This document shows, piece by piece, positions 36,122 through 46,735 of a stretch of 64,000 nucleotides of DNA. The DNA is from Glossina fuscipes. Lineage: Eukaryota; Arthropoda; Insecta; Diptera; Glossinidae. A program made the translations under genes and the position numbers. The stretch lies in contig NW_023998565.1 in the NCBI RefSeq assembly GCF_014805625.2, positions 158,527 through 222,526 on the forward strand. The letters are read 5' to 3'. Each line of letters starts with the position of its first letter. The stretch's first letter is position 1. The notes under the pieces are model-generated. The model had not been told where the DNA came from. It saw only the letters and a program-made list of their open reading frames with translations, and searched no databases.

Positions 36122-36265
36122 TATTTGAGTATTTGTTTGCAATTGCCTTTATTTTTAATTATTTCTTAAAAAGTAGTGTTTAAGTACAGGAATTATTTTG
36201 TTTATGCTTATTAATTATTGTGTGGGAAGTTATTTGACATGTGCGAATACAAGACAGAAAAGAAT
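36122..36265. repeat. Dispersed repeat, copy 2
   Basis: Partner of 29407-29545, same orientation, roughly 80-85% alike by eye over about 140 bp with small indels. Confidence 0.7.
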
Positions 36266-36822
36266 CAAGAAATCGAATCGACATAATCTAATTTGATAAG
36301 TGTGGGATCAAATATATAATTAATAAAAGTTTTGATAACATTTCCGCATACATTAATTTCTTGGCCGTTTTCACAAAATGTTTTACATTTTGGATTTTCG
36401 TTATATTTTTTAATTTGATTCAAATGTTACATTATTTTATTATAAATTTGAAAATATTGCATATTTAATAAAAGGAATATTTGAAATTTTCTATCTTTTT
36501 GAAAGAGAAATTGCGAATCTTGCAAAAATTTCGAAAAGTTGAATTCCCAGTACGAATAAAGAAATAACATACAGAGTTTAAATTCACATGATTTTCATCC
36601 CCACGCTTGATAAGCACGAACGTTTTCGATGTGCCTTGTTCCTATTCCTTAAAATAAATTTGACAACCATATTAATTTAATTTTTTTTATCACCTCTTTT
36701 GACTTTAGCTTTCAAAAAACAGATGTCTCTGAAATCATAACAATTTTTAACATAGGTACAGGTCGATTTTTTCTGCAATTTTTGACAAATTCTTCTTGCT
36801 AGATTGTTACCAAAAACAAAAA
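36266..36822. other. ND-B17 upstream region
   Basis: AT-rich, presumably containing the promoter and 5' UTR of the ND-B17 gene. No specific element can be assigned. Confidence 0.4.
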
Positions 36823-37433
36823 ATGAGTGCATCCGATACTGGAGGAGTTAAGCCAATGTCCATTGCTGGCCGCATGGTACGTGAACGCGAGCGTCTGATT
36901 GGCATGACCGACGAAGAACGTGCTTGGCGAAAGCAATGGTTGAAAGACTTGGAGATTCATCATGGACCCTGCGCTGTGCCTGCTCTTGAAAGAGAACTGC
37001 AAAATCCTATCAAGCGTTTTTATAGAATGCCTTTGGATAAATTATGTGATGTATTGACACCCGTTTTGGTAAATTGAATGGAAACGTTAATTTCTAAAAA
37101 AATTATGTAATAAGTTCTTTTTTGTTCTAGGGCCATGGGCGTGCTTTCGCTATACGATTTTGGACAGGCAAAATTGGCTTGTTTTTGGGGGCAGTATATG
37201 GCGGTTTCTATTATTTTAAATACAACCAAAACGTAAATCAAGATGACATTTGATGATTTTTAAGTAATGACAAGTGCATTCTATTTGAGTAGGATTGGAC
37301 ACGCAAAGGAGGCTGGCGCGTGGTTTCCTCCCGTGTGGCTTGTAATCCGGGTGACCCAGGGTTTCCTCAGGTGTCAGAACGCATTAAACCTTCGGATTAT
37401 GGCGCAAGGGGTTTTAAAAAGTCTCCTATATAG
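36823..37433 (+). CDS. ND-B17: NADH dehydrogenase B17 subunit (NDUFB6), three exons
   Basis: Accessory subunit of mitochondrial complex I, in the membrane arm of the inner membrane. Exons 36823-37068, 37131-37232 and 37293-37433 (82 + 34 + 46 codons) give 162 aa, the usual length. Both introns (62 and 60 bp) are phase 0 with GT-AG ends. Exon 1 (MSASDTGGVKPMSIAGRMVR, RERLIGMTDEERAWRKQWLK) is highly conserved with the fly protein. Exon 2 holds the single membrane segment (IGLFLGAVYGGFYYF). Exon 3 reads DWTRKGGWRVVSSR, then CNPGDPGFP and SDYGARGFKKSPI before TAG. An in-frame TTG upstream at 36796 is not needed, because the ATG at 36823 matches the family start. No lesion is seen and it looks functional. 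It is isolated from other intact genes, with repeats on both sides. Confidence 0.95.
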
Positions 37434-39619
37434 TCCAAATATAACAATTTTCCATTGAAACGTGCTTGAAAGTTTTTCAAAGAATGTGAAGCTGCTAAAG
37501 CTTATCAGCTACATTACTGCGACAATATATAGAAGAAAATATTTAAAACTATATTGTGATTTTAGTTCTGAACAAACGAGATATGGACACATATATTTAA
37601 TCAACAACCAAGCTCAGTATTGAGTAAACTCTATAGCTGTCAACTATGGGCTTGCTGTAACGAATATGAGAGAGTTATCGAGAAACTACCCATTTTTCTT
37701 ACTGTTGAATGCAAAATCTTTCGATCGCGAAATTGTTTACAAATCGAGTTTATTCGATATCGAGAACCATATACGGCCCGTTATTATAAATACACATCTT
37801 TTATGGGATTTTTTTATGCATTTGCAGACGTTACAAAGAACGGCATGTAAGCGAAATGGAATTGAAAAAAGGCAAAAAGGAGTTCAATCCGTGTATTTGT
37901 TGAACATGTAGGATAATTTGAATATTGTTCCAAGTATTGATCTGTAAAGAAAGTTTATTTCCTTGAACTTCAAATTGACCGGGCTGATATCAATTTTCTA
38001 CAGAAAGCAAACCTTGATTTGCTGTTTGCAGTTTAATCCATTAAAGCCAAAGTGAAATGGAATTGGTTGTTTAATAGAAAATAGTTATTTCAGCGAATAT
38101 AAAACTTGTAACCTATCTGATTTGGTATTAGAGAAAAGAAGCATGACTTGGAGTTTCGAGGTATTGAGAAGTGAGGTATTGATATAATAGAAGTTAAATA
38201 TTTTAAAGATTTTGACGTTATGTTCTCTAATCTGTATGTTCTGTATATCTCTAAATTAGGATAAAACAGGATATAATTGCTTGTCTTACAATTAAAACAT
38301 GCAGCACATTATTTTTTGAAAGCTCAAGATGTCTAGCGCAGACAAGCAAGGGTCATATTTTTTGCAACGTTTGTTGGCCTGGTTCTTGGCTTTATCTCTC
38401 CGTGGATTAGTCGAACATTGATTATTTTCGCGTTTTGTTTTGTTCTTTATACATGTATTTTCGATGCAACAATTATTACTGTTTAGTTCATTATTACAAT
38501 TAAACAATTACACCAACAAAAATATCATTAATACATAATTACGAGAAAAGTTGAAAAAAAAAGAAACGCAACAAAGAGGAGGAGCCTTTCTGCTAAAAGA
38601 ACTGAACTGAGGATATACCGAGAAGAAAAATTCTTCCATTTGCTTTTTTTCATTCAATGAATTGAAAACGCTCTTCATTTTTAACTGGATTTAGCGTATA
38701 GGTAGATAATTTGCAAACCCGAAGTAATCATTTGAACTAATAAAATTATATTCAAAGAGCATGTAGAGCATGTCGATTGGATTGCCTCTGTTTGAAAAGT
38801 TCGACACGACAAGCTTGCTTTATCCAGTATTTTGGTAACATGCAACGCATGCACTTCCTGTTGATTGGCCCAACTCATAGGATTCGCCACGATCATCGTC
38901 TATGCGTCTATAAGCTTGATATACACTTCAAACAGCAGCTGCACAGTAAACTATCACTATCTTCTGGAAATTGGTGCTTGGCACTGAGGGTTTCAAAGTG
39001 CCTTTTACGATGTTTAACCTCGATCTGATAATTTATTTGAAAATTATGATAAGCATTGTAATGAGTTTTAGTGGTGCGAAGTTCGGATTCATACACAAAA
39101 TAATCCTTTCTCAAGTTTGCTCTAAATAAAATCGGCAGACCCTTATCAGGTGAATGCATTTTTAAGTTTTAAAAATAATTTTCGCATTTTTTTCGAAGGA
39201 AATCACTGCCGAAAACTACCTATTTCTGTGTATAAAGAGTAAGATCAATTTAATTTTTTCTTTTTAAAATCATACTTATTTTTCCACATCTATTTCGTCA
39301 TATATATATATATATGTTGAAACGATTTAATTTGAATGTCACAGTATTAAAACAAAGACTACATGATTGAGTCTAACTACCTTTAAGGTTGAAATCAATC
39401 GGACGAAATTGGAAATAAGTTACAACAGCTATGGTTTTTATTAAAATAAATTTTAGATACATCTAAGCATTGGAAGACATGCCATTTTCATAAACAAGAT
39501 CGATAAAATGACTAATAATATCCTGCGAACATGCAAAAGCTTTGTTTTTCCTTTACCGTTTTATTTGGATGCAAAAAAAAGATAGAAGAATAGAACAATG
39601 ACTTTCGAAGGCATTGTAA
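37434..39619. other. Long intergenic stretch with unassigned gene-like pieces
   Basis: No complete gene. Two minus-strand frames (39159-38908, starting MHSPDKGLPILFRANLRKDY; and 38896-38681, with MIVANPMSWANQQEVHAL) have protein-like composition and are nearly adjacent. They may be pieces of one decayed gene, but I recognise no family. Plus-strand frames at 37620-37911 (with NYPFFLLLNAKSFDREIVYK) are similarly unassigned. A (TA)n microsatellite sits at 39300-39316. Confidence 0.4.
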
Positions 39620-39978
39620 GGGGTAATAGTAAGATTAATTTGTTTACGCCAAGTAGATTTAAAAGCTTTAATTGCTTACTCTTCTGTTGCTCATATAGGA
39701 ATTGTATTGTTAGGATTAATAACAATTAGTTATACAGGGATTCGTGGATCTTATACTTTAATAATTGCTAACGGGTTATGTTCATCAGGATAATTTTGTT
39801 TAGCAAATATTTCTTATGAGCGGATAGGAAGACGAAGTTTATTTATTAATAAAGGTATACTAAATTTTATATCTTCAATAGGGTTTAGATGATTTCTTTT
39901 GTGTTCTACTAATATAGCTGTTTCTCCTTCATTAAATTTATTAGGAGAAGTTTTTTTAATTAATAGAATTATTAAGAT
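39619..39978 (+). pseudogene. Nuclear mitochondrial insertion: ND4 fragment (NUMT)
   Basis: Read with the invertebrate mitochondrial code this reproduces the centre of ND4 of complex [69 protein letters not shown] and SLNLLGEV. AGA must be read as Ser and ATA as Met, and codons are strongly A/T-ending, unlike nuclear genes here. A TAA at 39791-39793 (probably once TTA) interrupts it even under the mitochondrial code. About 360 bp are recognisable and neighbouring mitochondrial genes are not obvious on either side. It is non-functional. Confidence 0.9.
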
Positions 39979-41218
39979 TTAAAAAATTTGTAGGTTTTTA
40001 GCTTTTTTCTTCTATTGCACTCACTTTTTATCAATAAAACGTACGAACGATGCTTTTTATAAAATTCCTTAAGATTCGGTCAATTTAGGAGCTTGGAGCC
40101 AGTCCAAAGAGTATTCCTTCTACATGTCATATTCTGCTCCATACCTTTCTTCAGCCGAAATTTCTGCTCGATTGACAAGGAAATAGACAAATAAACGGAA
40201 AGACACGTTTAAATCAAACCAAAAAGTGATTCTAAATCGATCGGTATAATAAGAAGTAGGTCTATCTCAAGCACTTCTAGGTGCTGCACATTGGTGTAAT
40301 GTATAACAAAGTATTAGTTTTATTAATGACATACTTTGTTACACTTATGATTAATTAAAATTTTAATTTTTATATAATTTAATATAATAACAATGACCAC
40401 ATAATAAAATGTTTGTAACGACTTTAACGCAAAGAAATGTGAACTGTGGCAGGCAACTATTTCGGATCAGGCACTTTTGAAAGTAAATCGGGTGACTGTA
40501 AAAATCGTAATAATCTTGTCATTTTCTCGAATTTATTGACGAAAGACCTAACAATGTATTTCTTTATTATCACTTTCACGTGCCTCGAAGTTTTTACCAA
40601 TTTTTCTACTATACACTGCTTGTAGTGCGCGGATGTATTTGTGCGAACGTATGCAAAACCCAGAAGGTGTTTAGGTAGACTCACTGCGTCGATAAATTGA
40701 GTACCGCTCTTGAATCAATTTAAGCTTGTGCGTACCTGTCGGTTTTGCTTTCTTGTGTTGATCCTATAAGCCGCAGTTTTTGAGATATTATAGTGGAATT
40801 TAGTACGCCGACGTATTGTGAGGAAATGGATTTAAATAAAAAGGCGCCGATTTAAGATACATCTTTTTTCGAATAAATTGTTGAATAATCGGCAATAAAA
40901 TCAGTTAACTTAAATGATTAAGAAATTGCAAAATGCTTTATTAGAGAAAATTTGATAAAACTATAACTGAGCTGTGAAGTCAGTTGAAAAAAACGCAAAC
41001 AAATACTTTAGCTAACGGAGGAGGCGAAGGCTGTGACTTCGATTAAAAAATCGGCTTCTTCAATGACATAAGGAATTTGGCTCTGCACCCTATACATGCA
41101 AAATTAATGAGAACGAATATGCGTTTATTTTCTAAAGGCATTTTCAATTGTATGGAATTTGTATTTTCTCAATTATATAGAATTTGTATACGGAAATTAT
41201 TGAGTACGAATATACACA
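39979..41218. other. Intergenic
   Basis: Contains a perfect 11-bp inverted repeat, TAACAAAGTAT (40304-40314) and its complement (40331-40341), with a 16-nt loop in very AT-rich sequence. No gene recognised. The lower end is the 3' flank of the Cyclin C exons. Confidence 0.5.
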
Positions 41219-41816
41219 TTAATCTCGCATCGATGAGGCTTTTTTATAAAGAGGTTTTGGTTTCGGTATTTTCGCTAAGAGTATTTGTATTTCGTCTTTT
41301 TCCTTCCAATCTTTCCATAACTCGAAAAGATTAACAATGGCGCGTACAATTTCCTGAACTTTGTCCAAATCAACGTTAAGTTCAGCAAACCATTGCTTCA
41401 TCGAGTCTTTTTGCAATATGACACAGGCGATTTGTAAGCCTGCTATAGCAATCTGTTAAATGATATATAGAATTGTTAATTTAACTATGAATACTTGTTG
41501 TGAATTTAATTCACTTAACTTGGAATGATGGATACAACAAACAAACATCAGTACGTAACGAATCATTAACAATTCGCCAACTAAATGTTAATAACTGATC
41601 CTCTTGCCCCATATCTTGAACTAGCTGCAATAACGGACGATACGGTTGATACACAATCAGACAGCAACCCAAATTTTCTAATAAATAAAACTCGCATTCC
41701 AAAATATGATTTGTGCGATATGGAAAGTCTTGCGTGTAAACGTAACTAAATTTACTTTTTATCACTGATTGGCAAATAAAAATTAAACGGGAATTTGAAA
41801 TCACACCGAACTCTTC
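41219..41816 (-). CDS. CycC: Cyclin C, two 3' exons (partial)
   Basis: Cyclin C pairs with Cdk8 in the Mediator kinase module in the nucleus. On the minus strand, exon 41816-41520 encodes 99 residues starting EEFGVISNSRL and including FPYRTNHILECEFYLLEN, YQPYRPLLQLVQDMGQ and VNDSLRTDVCLLYPSFQ. A 67-bp GT-AG intron (41519-41453, phase 0) leads to exon 41452-41219 (IAIAGLQIACVILQKD, FAELNVDLDKVQEIVRAI, KIPKPKP, stop). These cover the C-terminal roughly 176 of about 267 residues without any stop or frameshift. The N-terminal exons (HSQQW motif and first cyclin-fold helices) were not found upstream to about 46 kb. The sequence before EEFG is a weak splice acceptor. It is either a gene with a very distant 5' exon or a truncated duplicate. 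Confidence 0.85.
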
Positions 41817-43568
41817 ATGGGACATTGTGAAGTATATGAAAATGCGACATACATGTATACGACTGCTCCAGTTTAATAATAAAACAAGTAAAAACACTAT
41901 AGTGGGCTGTAGCCCACTATCCTACGCAATCCTACAGTTATTCGCATAACTTTCCAAAATAAGGCGATAAATGGGCAGTAGTCGAAAAGAGAGACTGATC
42001 TGAATAATTTTCAATAGCGTTCAACCTTAGGCCAAAACAACTCAAAGTAACAAGTTTCATCGAAATATTTGCGATTGCTTTGTCTTCATTTGTTGTACAA
42101 CAATAATAAAAGAAAAAATTAAATTTATTAATTAGTTCCATTGTTGTCGCAATAACTGTACAAAAACAACTACGGAAATTATAGTTTGGCGGTGCCAATA
42201 ATAAGATACTCTACACAGCTTTCTCTAAAACACTTATGCATTCGTTGTAGTAAGAATACGCCAAAATTATACACAATTTTCATGGAAAGCAGTGCTTTTC
42301 ATGGAAGTCCACACGTTGGAAGGTGCCTAAAACAGCAACTGGCGTGACCCAGATTTAGCAAGTTTTCAGTTTCCATCATAAAATCTAGAAATTAAACTTT
42401 CTCTCTGTAGAAGGGCTTACTTTTCATGATAATCTTTACATATATTACGTTTTACAAAATAGATCTATCTGATCCGAATTCAGAACCGTCAATTTTTCTC
42501 TAAAGTGATGCTGTGCAATAATTTCGTCATCAAATATTAAAAGTTAAACATTTTAATAGTTTAAAATATAATTTAATTTTTTTATAAGGGGTTACTAGGA
42601 ATCTTATATGGAATTTGATCCAACGCCTTTTTGACATATAAGAATTTACATTTCTTGAGAGTCTTTATATGCGAGAGGCGATATGCAAAAAGTGGACCTA
42701 CATGGTTAGAAACGATTTTTCACCACGAAATATTGAAAATTATATCTTTTTACCATATAAAGATCCAGTTTTCGTATGAACGGTTACATTGGAGCAGGTT
42801 GAAAAAATTGCCACAGCTGAATCAAATTTTTCATACCAATTTAGAATGTCCAATTGCTATCAGAGAGCGAGTTTTGTCGATAAATTGTGATATTGATCAA
42901 ATAATAATGATTATAGACATATATATAACGAATTATTTCTCCTATAACTTTTCAAATGATGGGGAGTGGTAGGAAAAGTGGACCGATTCAAACCATGTTC
43001 AACAGCGTTCTTCCATGTCAGTGTATCAGACTTCATCAAAATATCTCAAAAATTGCAATCTATACCGACAGGCAGAGAAATGGACAGAGAAGCTTAGATC
43101 GGTTAAAAAAACGATTTTAGATTGTTCGGTATAATAAAAGATTTTGAGCTCTACAGCTTATTATGAACAAGAATAAACATCCTACACCAAGTAAATGACC
43201 AAGAAACGTGTAGAATGTTTCCAAATCGGCGCATGTTACGTGCATTTAAAATAAAAATAGCTGTAGACACGAGGTTTTTTGTATTTTGCTTTTGGGAACG
43301 AAAAACTAGAATGATTGAAAACTTTGCTTAAAACGCTTTTCATTTTATAAAAATTTATTAACTAAGAAAACTTTTTTAATAAGATAATTACTTTTAAAAC
43401 TTAAACAATTAACAAATGCATACGAATAGACATGACGACAAAAAATAAAACGCAACATCTTTATTAAACATTATTAAATGTATTATCGACGAACGCAATA
43501 AGACAATTGATGAGTCCGTTCAGCCATCTCCTCCCAAAGAGTGTAAATCGTAACAGCATTCATATCGC
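41817..43568. other. Intergenic
   Basis: No CycC 5' exon found. A perfect palindrome ATAGTGGGCT-GT-AGCCCACTAT (41899-41920) lies 80 bp upstream of the CycC exon. The plus-strand frame at 42631-42972 and the minus-strand frame at 41938-42198 show no known motif. Phrases like CATCAAAATATCTCAAAAATTGC near 43033 resemble dispersed-repeat sequence, but I cannot name a family. Confidence 0.45.
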
Positions 43569-43945
43569 TTCCAATTGTAAATAGTCGTTAGGTAGATTTT
43601 TGGAGGAAAAATGAATTTTCCCTACAGCAAGGTCAAAAATTTTGGATTATTTTGTCTTCCTTGGCCAGCACTAGCTACCAGACGCCGATCGAATGAACAT
43701 TGCCGTAAACGTTCCATATTATCTCCGGCATTTATAATGTTAACTTCAGGCACAGCCGCACATTCTTTTTCTCTCAATAAACGTTGAATTCGTCCGTCTG
43801 CCGTACCGACTATATATTGTCCGTCATATTGAGCCAATCCAACTGTAGGGGCTCCTCCTCCATCGATCTCGAAGCTTTTTACAACACTTTGCGTGTCTGT
43901 TTGTGTTCCCACATATAACTCATGATTTTCGGTATAATTAGAATT
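43569..43945 (-). pseudogene. WDR74/Nsa1-like exon fragment, frameshifted
   Basis: Minus-strand frames read ELYVGTQTDTQSVVKSFEID, GLAQYDGQYIVGTADGRIQ, NMERLRQCSFDRRLVASAGQ and GRQNN, then after a frameshift near 43630 FDLAVGKIHFSSKNLPNDYL and QLE. This resembles the middle of WDR74 (yeast Nsa1), a WD-repeat factor for 60S ribosome biogenesis in the nucleolus. The frameshift and abrupt loss of similarity after NDYLQLE show it is broken, and no other WDR74 exon was found nearby. The assignment rests on remembered family motifs. Confidence 0.6.
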
Positions 43946-43947
43946 TT

Positions 43948-44099
43948 TTACATTGCTGGTTGTCGGTAAGTTTTGTAAACTAGTGGGATTTGATGTCTTT
44001 GAAACAATAATGACTCCAAAATTGCATCTACAATGTCAGCTAAAGCCTCCGTCGTCAATACATCTACTTCAACATTCAAATTCAAATGGTTACAATGCA
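43948..44099 (-). pseudogene. p31comet (MAD2L1BP)-like exon fragment
   Basis: After an acceptor-like TTTCTGACAG, the minus strand encodes about 50 residues: LTTEALADIVDAILESLLFQ, RHQIPLVYKTYRQPAM, stop. This resembles the N-terminal helix region of p31comet (pattern LLKxxMYQRQQxPLPYEQ), the Mad2-binding adaptor that silences the spindle checkpoint with TRIP13. It ends at a stop or at a possible AAT|GTAAAA donor. It lies directly upstream of the WDR74-like fragment on the same strand. The similarity is short, so the family call is tentative. Confidence 0.4.
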
Positions 44100-44945
44100 C
44101 TGTCAGAAATACCAGAATTACACTGTTAAGATCTTATAAACTATACTTTGCCGAAAAACGTTTTTAATGTTTTAATGTCTTTAACCTAAGAACGTCAAAC
44201 GGCCTAAATTATTTTACATAACAGAATTCTTCGTATATTTCTCTGAAAAATTCAAATCAAAAATTAAACCTTGTTTCCTTATGAAGACATACTTTCAATG
44301 GGAGTCCCCAAATGGAAGCGGGCGTAAAAGGTAAAACGACGTCGTCCAAAGCTTGCAAAAGTGCCCATAGTTTAAATATTGAGAAGTGTAAACAAACATA
44401 TACGCTTATTCTCATATGTTCGAATTTTTATACAAATTATTGAGAATCATAGACGCTTACTTTCAGTTCGTGGCAAATTTTTATACGTTTACTCTCAGAT
44501 GCAGCCTATATGGTTGTTTAGGTTACTATAAATTTGCGACAGAATCAACTTATGATACGCCTAAAACCAAATCAAAAGAACACAAAAAACAAACGATGAA
44601 TAGTCGTAAATAATGTAAAAGACAACATTAAACGACGACGTCGTTAATGATTCTGTGATTTGTATTATACTTTAGTACAATTTCTATCTAATTTGGTTTA
44701 CAAAGAAGTGGTGTAAATAAATACATTAGAAGTTCCTTATTCGCACTTCCATTATGCCTGATATGAATGTTATGGAATGCTGAAAGAAATTTGACATAGC
44801 AAAATACATTGTAAACATAAAAGAATCATTGGAAGAACTGAAGCCCCACATATTGAAGTCATGCTAGAAAAAACTGTGGCCTGCTCTGACTGCGGAAAAT
44901 GACGAAGAATCTTAAATAATTGATTTTTTTCCATTTTGTCACCTA
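44100..44945. other. Intergenic
   Basis: No gene recognised. The plus-strand frame at 44416-44613 (MFEFLYKLLRIIDAYF) is short and unassigned. Confidence 0.45.
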
Positions 44946-45052
44946 GAAACGTATCCCCTAAATCCTATATAAATAACCATTCCGTATTCACGGTTTCTGT
45001 ATTCGCGGCATTTTTATGGAACGTATACCCCGTGAATAAGGAGCTTTTACTG
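44946..45052 (-). mobile_element. Possible pogo/Tigger-like terminal fragment
   Basis: Read on the minus strand the end is CAGTAAAAGCTCCTTATTCA followed by CGGGGTATACGTTCCATAAA and then CCGCGAATACAGAAACCGTG. This CAGT...TTATTCGCGGGGxxACGTTCC pattern resembles termini of pogo/Tigger-type DNA transposons and their MITEs. No opposite terminal repeat or transposase was found, so only one end or a fragment is present. Confidence 0.35.
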
Positions 45053-45232
45053 AATTGTGAAATGGTCATCAATGACTAAAATAAGTATTTTCATCTAGTT
45101 TATATGTGTCATTGAAATACGTACAATTTCAAACAGCTGTTGCTGTTGCTACGAATTTTTCCACCACTTTTTTTTCGTTTAACAAAGTTTTTTACGACTG
45201 CTTTGCCATTTAACAGAGTTTGTTACGACTGC

Positions 45233-45535
45233 TTGCCACTTTTTTCCATAGAACAGATGATAAAGAAAAATTGTTAAATAAAAGAAAATATTTAAAAAAA
45301 AAATTGTTAAAAAATAGGGAAACAATTTTTGAAACTAGTTTAGTTTTCAAAGAAGTGACTTCAATTGAAAAATTATCCAAAAAGTACCAAAACATTACAA
45401 AAATAAAAATAATATTATAAAAGAATAAACTTCCATGTTGTGTTAAGAATTTGTACTGTGCTAAGAAAAAGCTACGATTTTTTAGATTTTTATCGTTAAC
45501 TTCAACTTCATCATTGACTTGTAAGTGCATTTTAC
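45233..45535. repeat. Inverted repeat, left arm
   Basis: From GCTTGCCACTTTTTTCCATA through ATAAACTTCCATGTTGTGTT to TTGTAAGTGCATTTTA this stretch matches the reverse complement of about 47680-48078 in the same order of blocks. The central part is AAAT-rich and variable in length (about 300 bp here versus about 395 bp in the right arm). Confidence 0.75.
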
Positions 45536-46095
45536 TATACCCATAGTTTTCTTGGGAATCTCGGTATGTTTTTAAATAGGAAAGGACTACTTTATATTGT
45601 TCAAGCGTAAAACTAAAATTTAAAAAGAATACATAACACGTTTTGCGGTAAAGGATACGTGTATACAGTAAAACTTTAATACATGAGAATTGTATTGTAT
45701 CGTATATGTTAACAAATATTTAATGAAAAATGAGTGGAAGATATGTGGCAAAACGGACAAAAACAAATATAAATACATTTGTTTACAATTCATATAGGAC
45801 TTACATATAAGATTTACAATTCATATAAGACATTGTAAAAGTAATAATAATATAAAAAATAAATAAATGAATAAGAGACACCCGACATTATTGATAATAA
45901 GTGAGATAATATTGTAAGAAACTAAATTTTCATTTGATATAATATATACTACAGGTATATAAACATATTTGTGCCATTTTTTCATCGAGTTCAGTGAACT
46001 ATGCATCATCACCATCATTATCGGTGGTCTTTAGTTATTATTTCATGGCAAACTTCTTTCTTTCAGCTGCAATCATCCAGCCCTCGATTGTCAAT
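45536..46095. other. Intergenic within the inverted repeat
   Basis: AT-rich with no gene recognised, leading into the galectin relic. Confidence 0.45.
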
Positions 46096-46735
46096 CACTT
46101 GAATTTTGTTTTTGTTATGCGAAGAGAAAAAAAGACTGTTGGATCAATCGGCTGTCTACCTTTACACATCTTTACGTATCGATATCACGTTCCTTCGGAA
46201 TTGTTGAAAGCTTTAGAAATAAAAGGTCAGATCCAAGTTATTAAAGAAATCGATCATCGTACAGTCTTTCCAAATCCTTGGCCAGCCATACATTCTTGCG
46301 ATTACTTTAAAGTATTTAATAATGATGTTCCTATACTATTTTGCCCTGGTTATGTTATTGTAATAACAGCACGTTGTTTTGGTAACAAAAAAGGACAATT
46401 TATCATCAAATTCATGGATTCAGATACGAAAAGAGCAGAATTGCATTTCATTGTAACATACGATTAGCAAACAATGGCCCGAAATTCATTGAATAAAAAC
46501 TTCGAATAAATTTTTGAAATTAAACTTGGTTACATGAAGTATATTTCAGTTTTTATACCATCATTTTTTCGATTTGCCCCGGAAGAGTGTCATGGTGGCT
46601 TCCTCTTCATTTTTAATCAACAATTTAAACTGGCCATAGCATTTACTGATAAAGAATTTTTAACAGCTTTAGAAGGTTACAATTTTTGTTCTGTATGTGT
46701 TTTTTCATGGTAGAGAATTTGCAACATCTTCAAAA
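46096..46735 (+). pseudogene. Galectin-family pseudogene
   Basis: The frame open to 46467 ends in a galectin-like carbohydrate-recognition half: FNNDVPILFCPGYVIVITAR, KKGQFIIKFMDSDTKRAELH, FIVTYD, stop (TAG 46465). Beyond this and further stops (about 46507), the same frame resumes family-like sequence: MARNSLNKNFE, then FKLAIAFTDKEFLTALEGYN (46624-46683). In galectins these are the strands around the HxNPR, VxN, WxxE and final FxxxI motifs that bind beta-galactosides. Here HxNPR is degraded to HFIVTYD and the Trp is not seen. The same-frame continuation after several stops indicates nonsense decay of a once longer gene. Upstream sequence (YHVPSELLKALEIKG, EIDHRTVFPNPWP) could be a linker or preceding domain. 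Confidence 0.65.

Noticed and set aside
37267..37458. 63-codon plus-strand frame
   Set aside because: It is an out-of-frame shadow overlapping intron 2 and exon 3 of ND-B17; the spliced frame matches the family exactly.
43500..43600. Separate short gene ending SYCVRR on the minus strand
   Set aside because: It overlaps the WDR74-like frame in another phase; no family could be recognised.
41219..46735. A single Helitron carrying all the host gene fragments
   Set aside because: No 5' TC or 3' hairpin-CTRR terminus pair and no Rep/helicase sequence could be identified, and the fragments lie on both strands. It is kept only as a testable idea.
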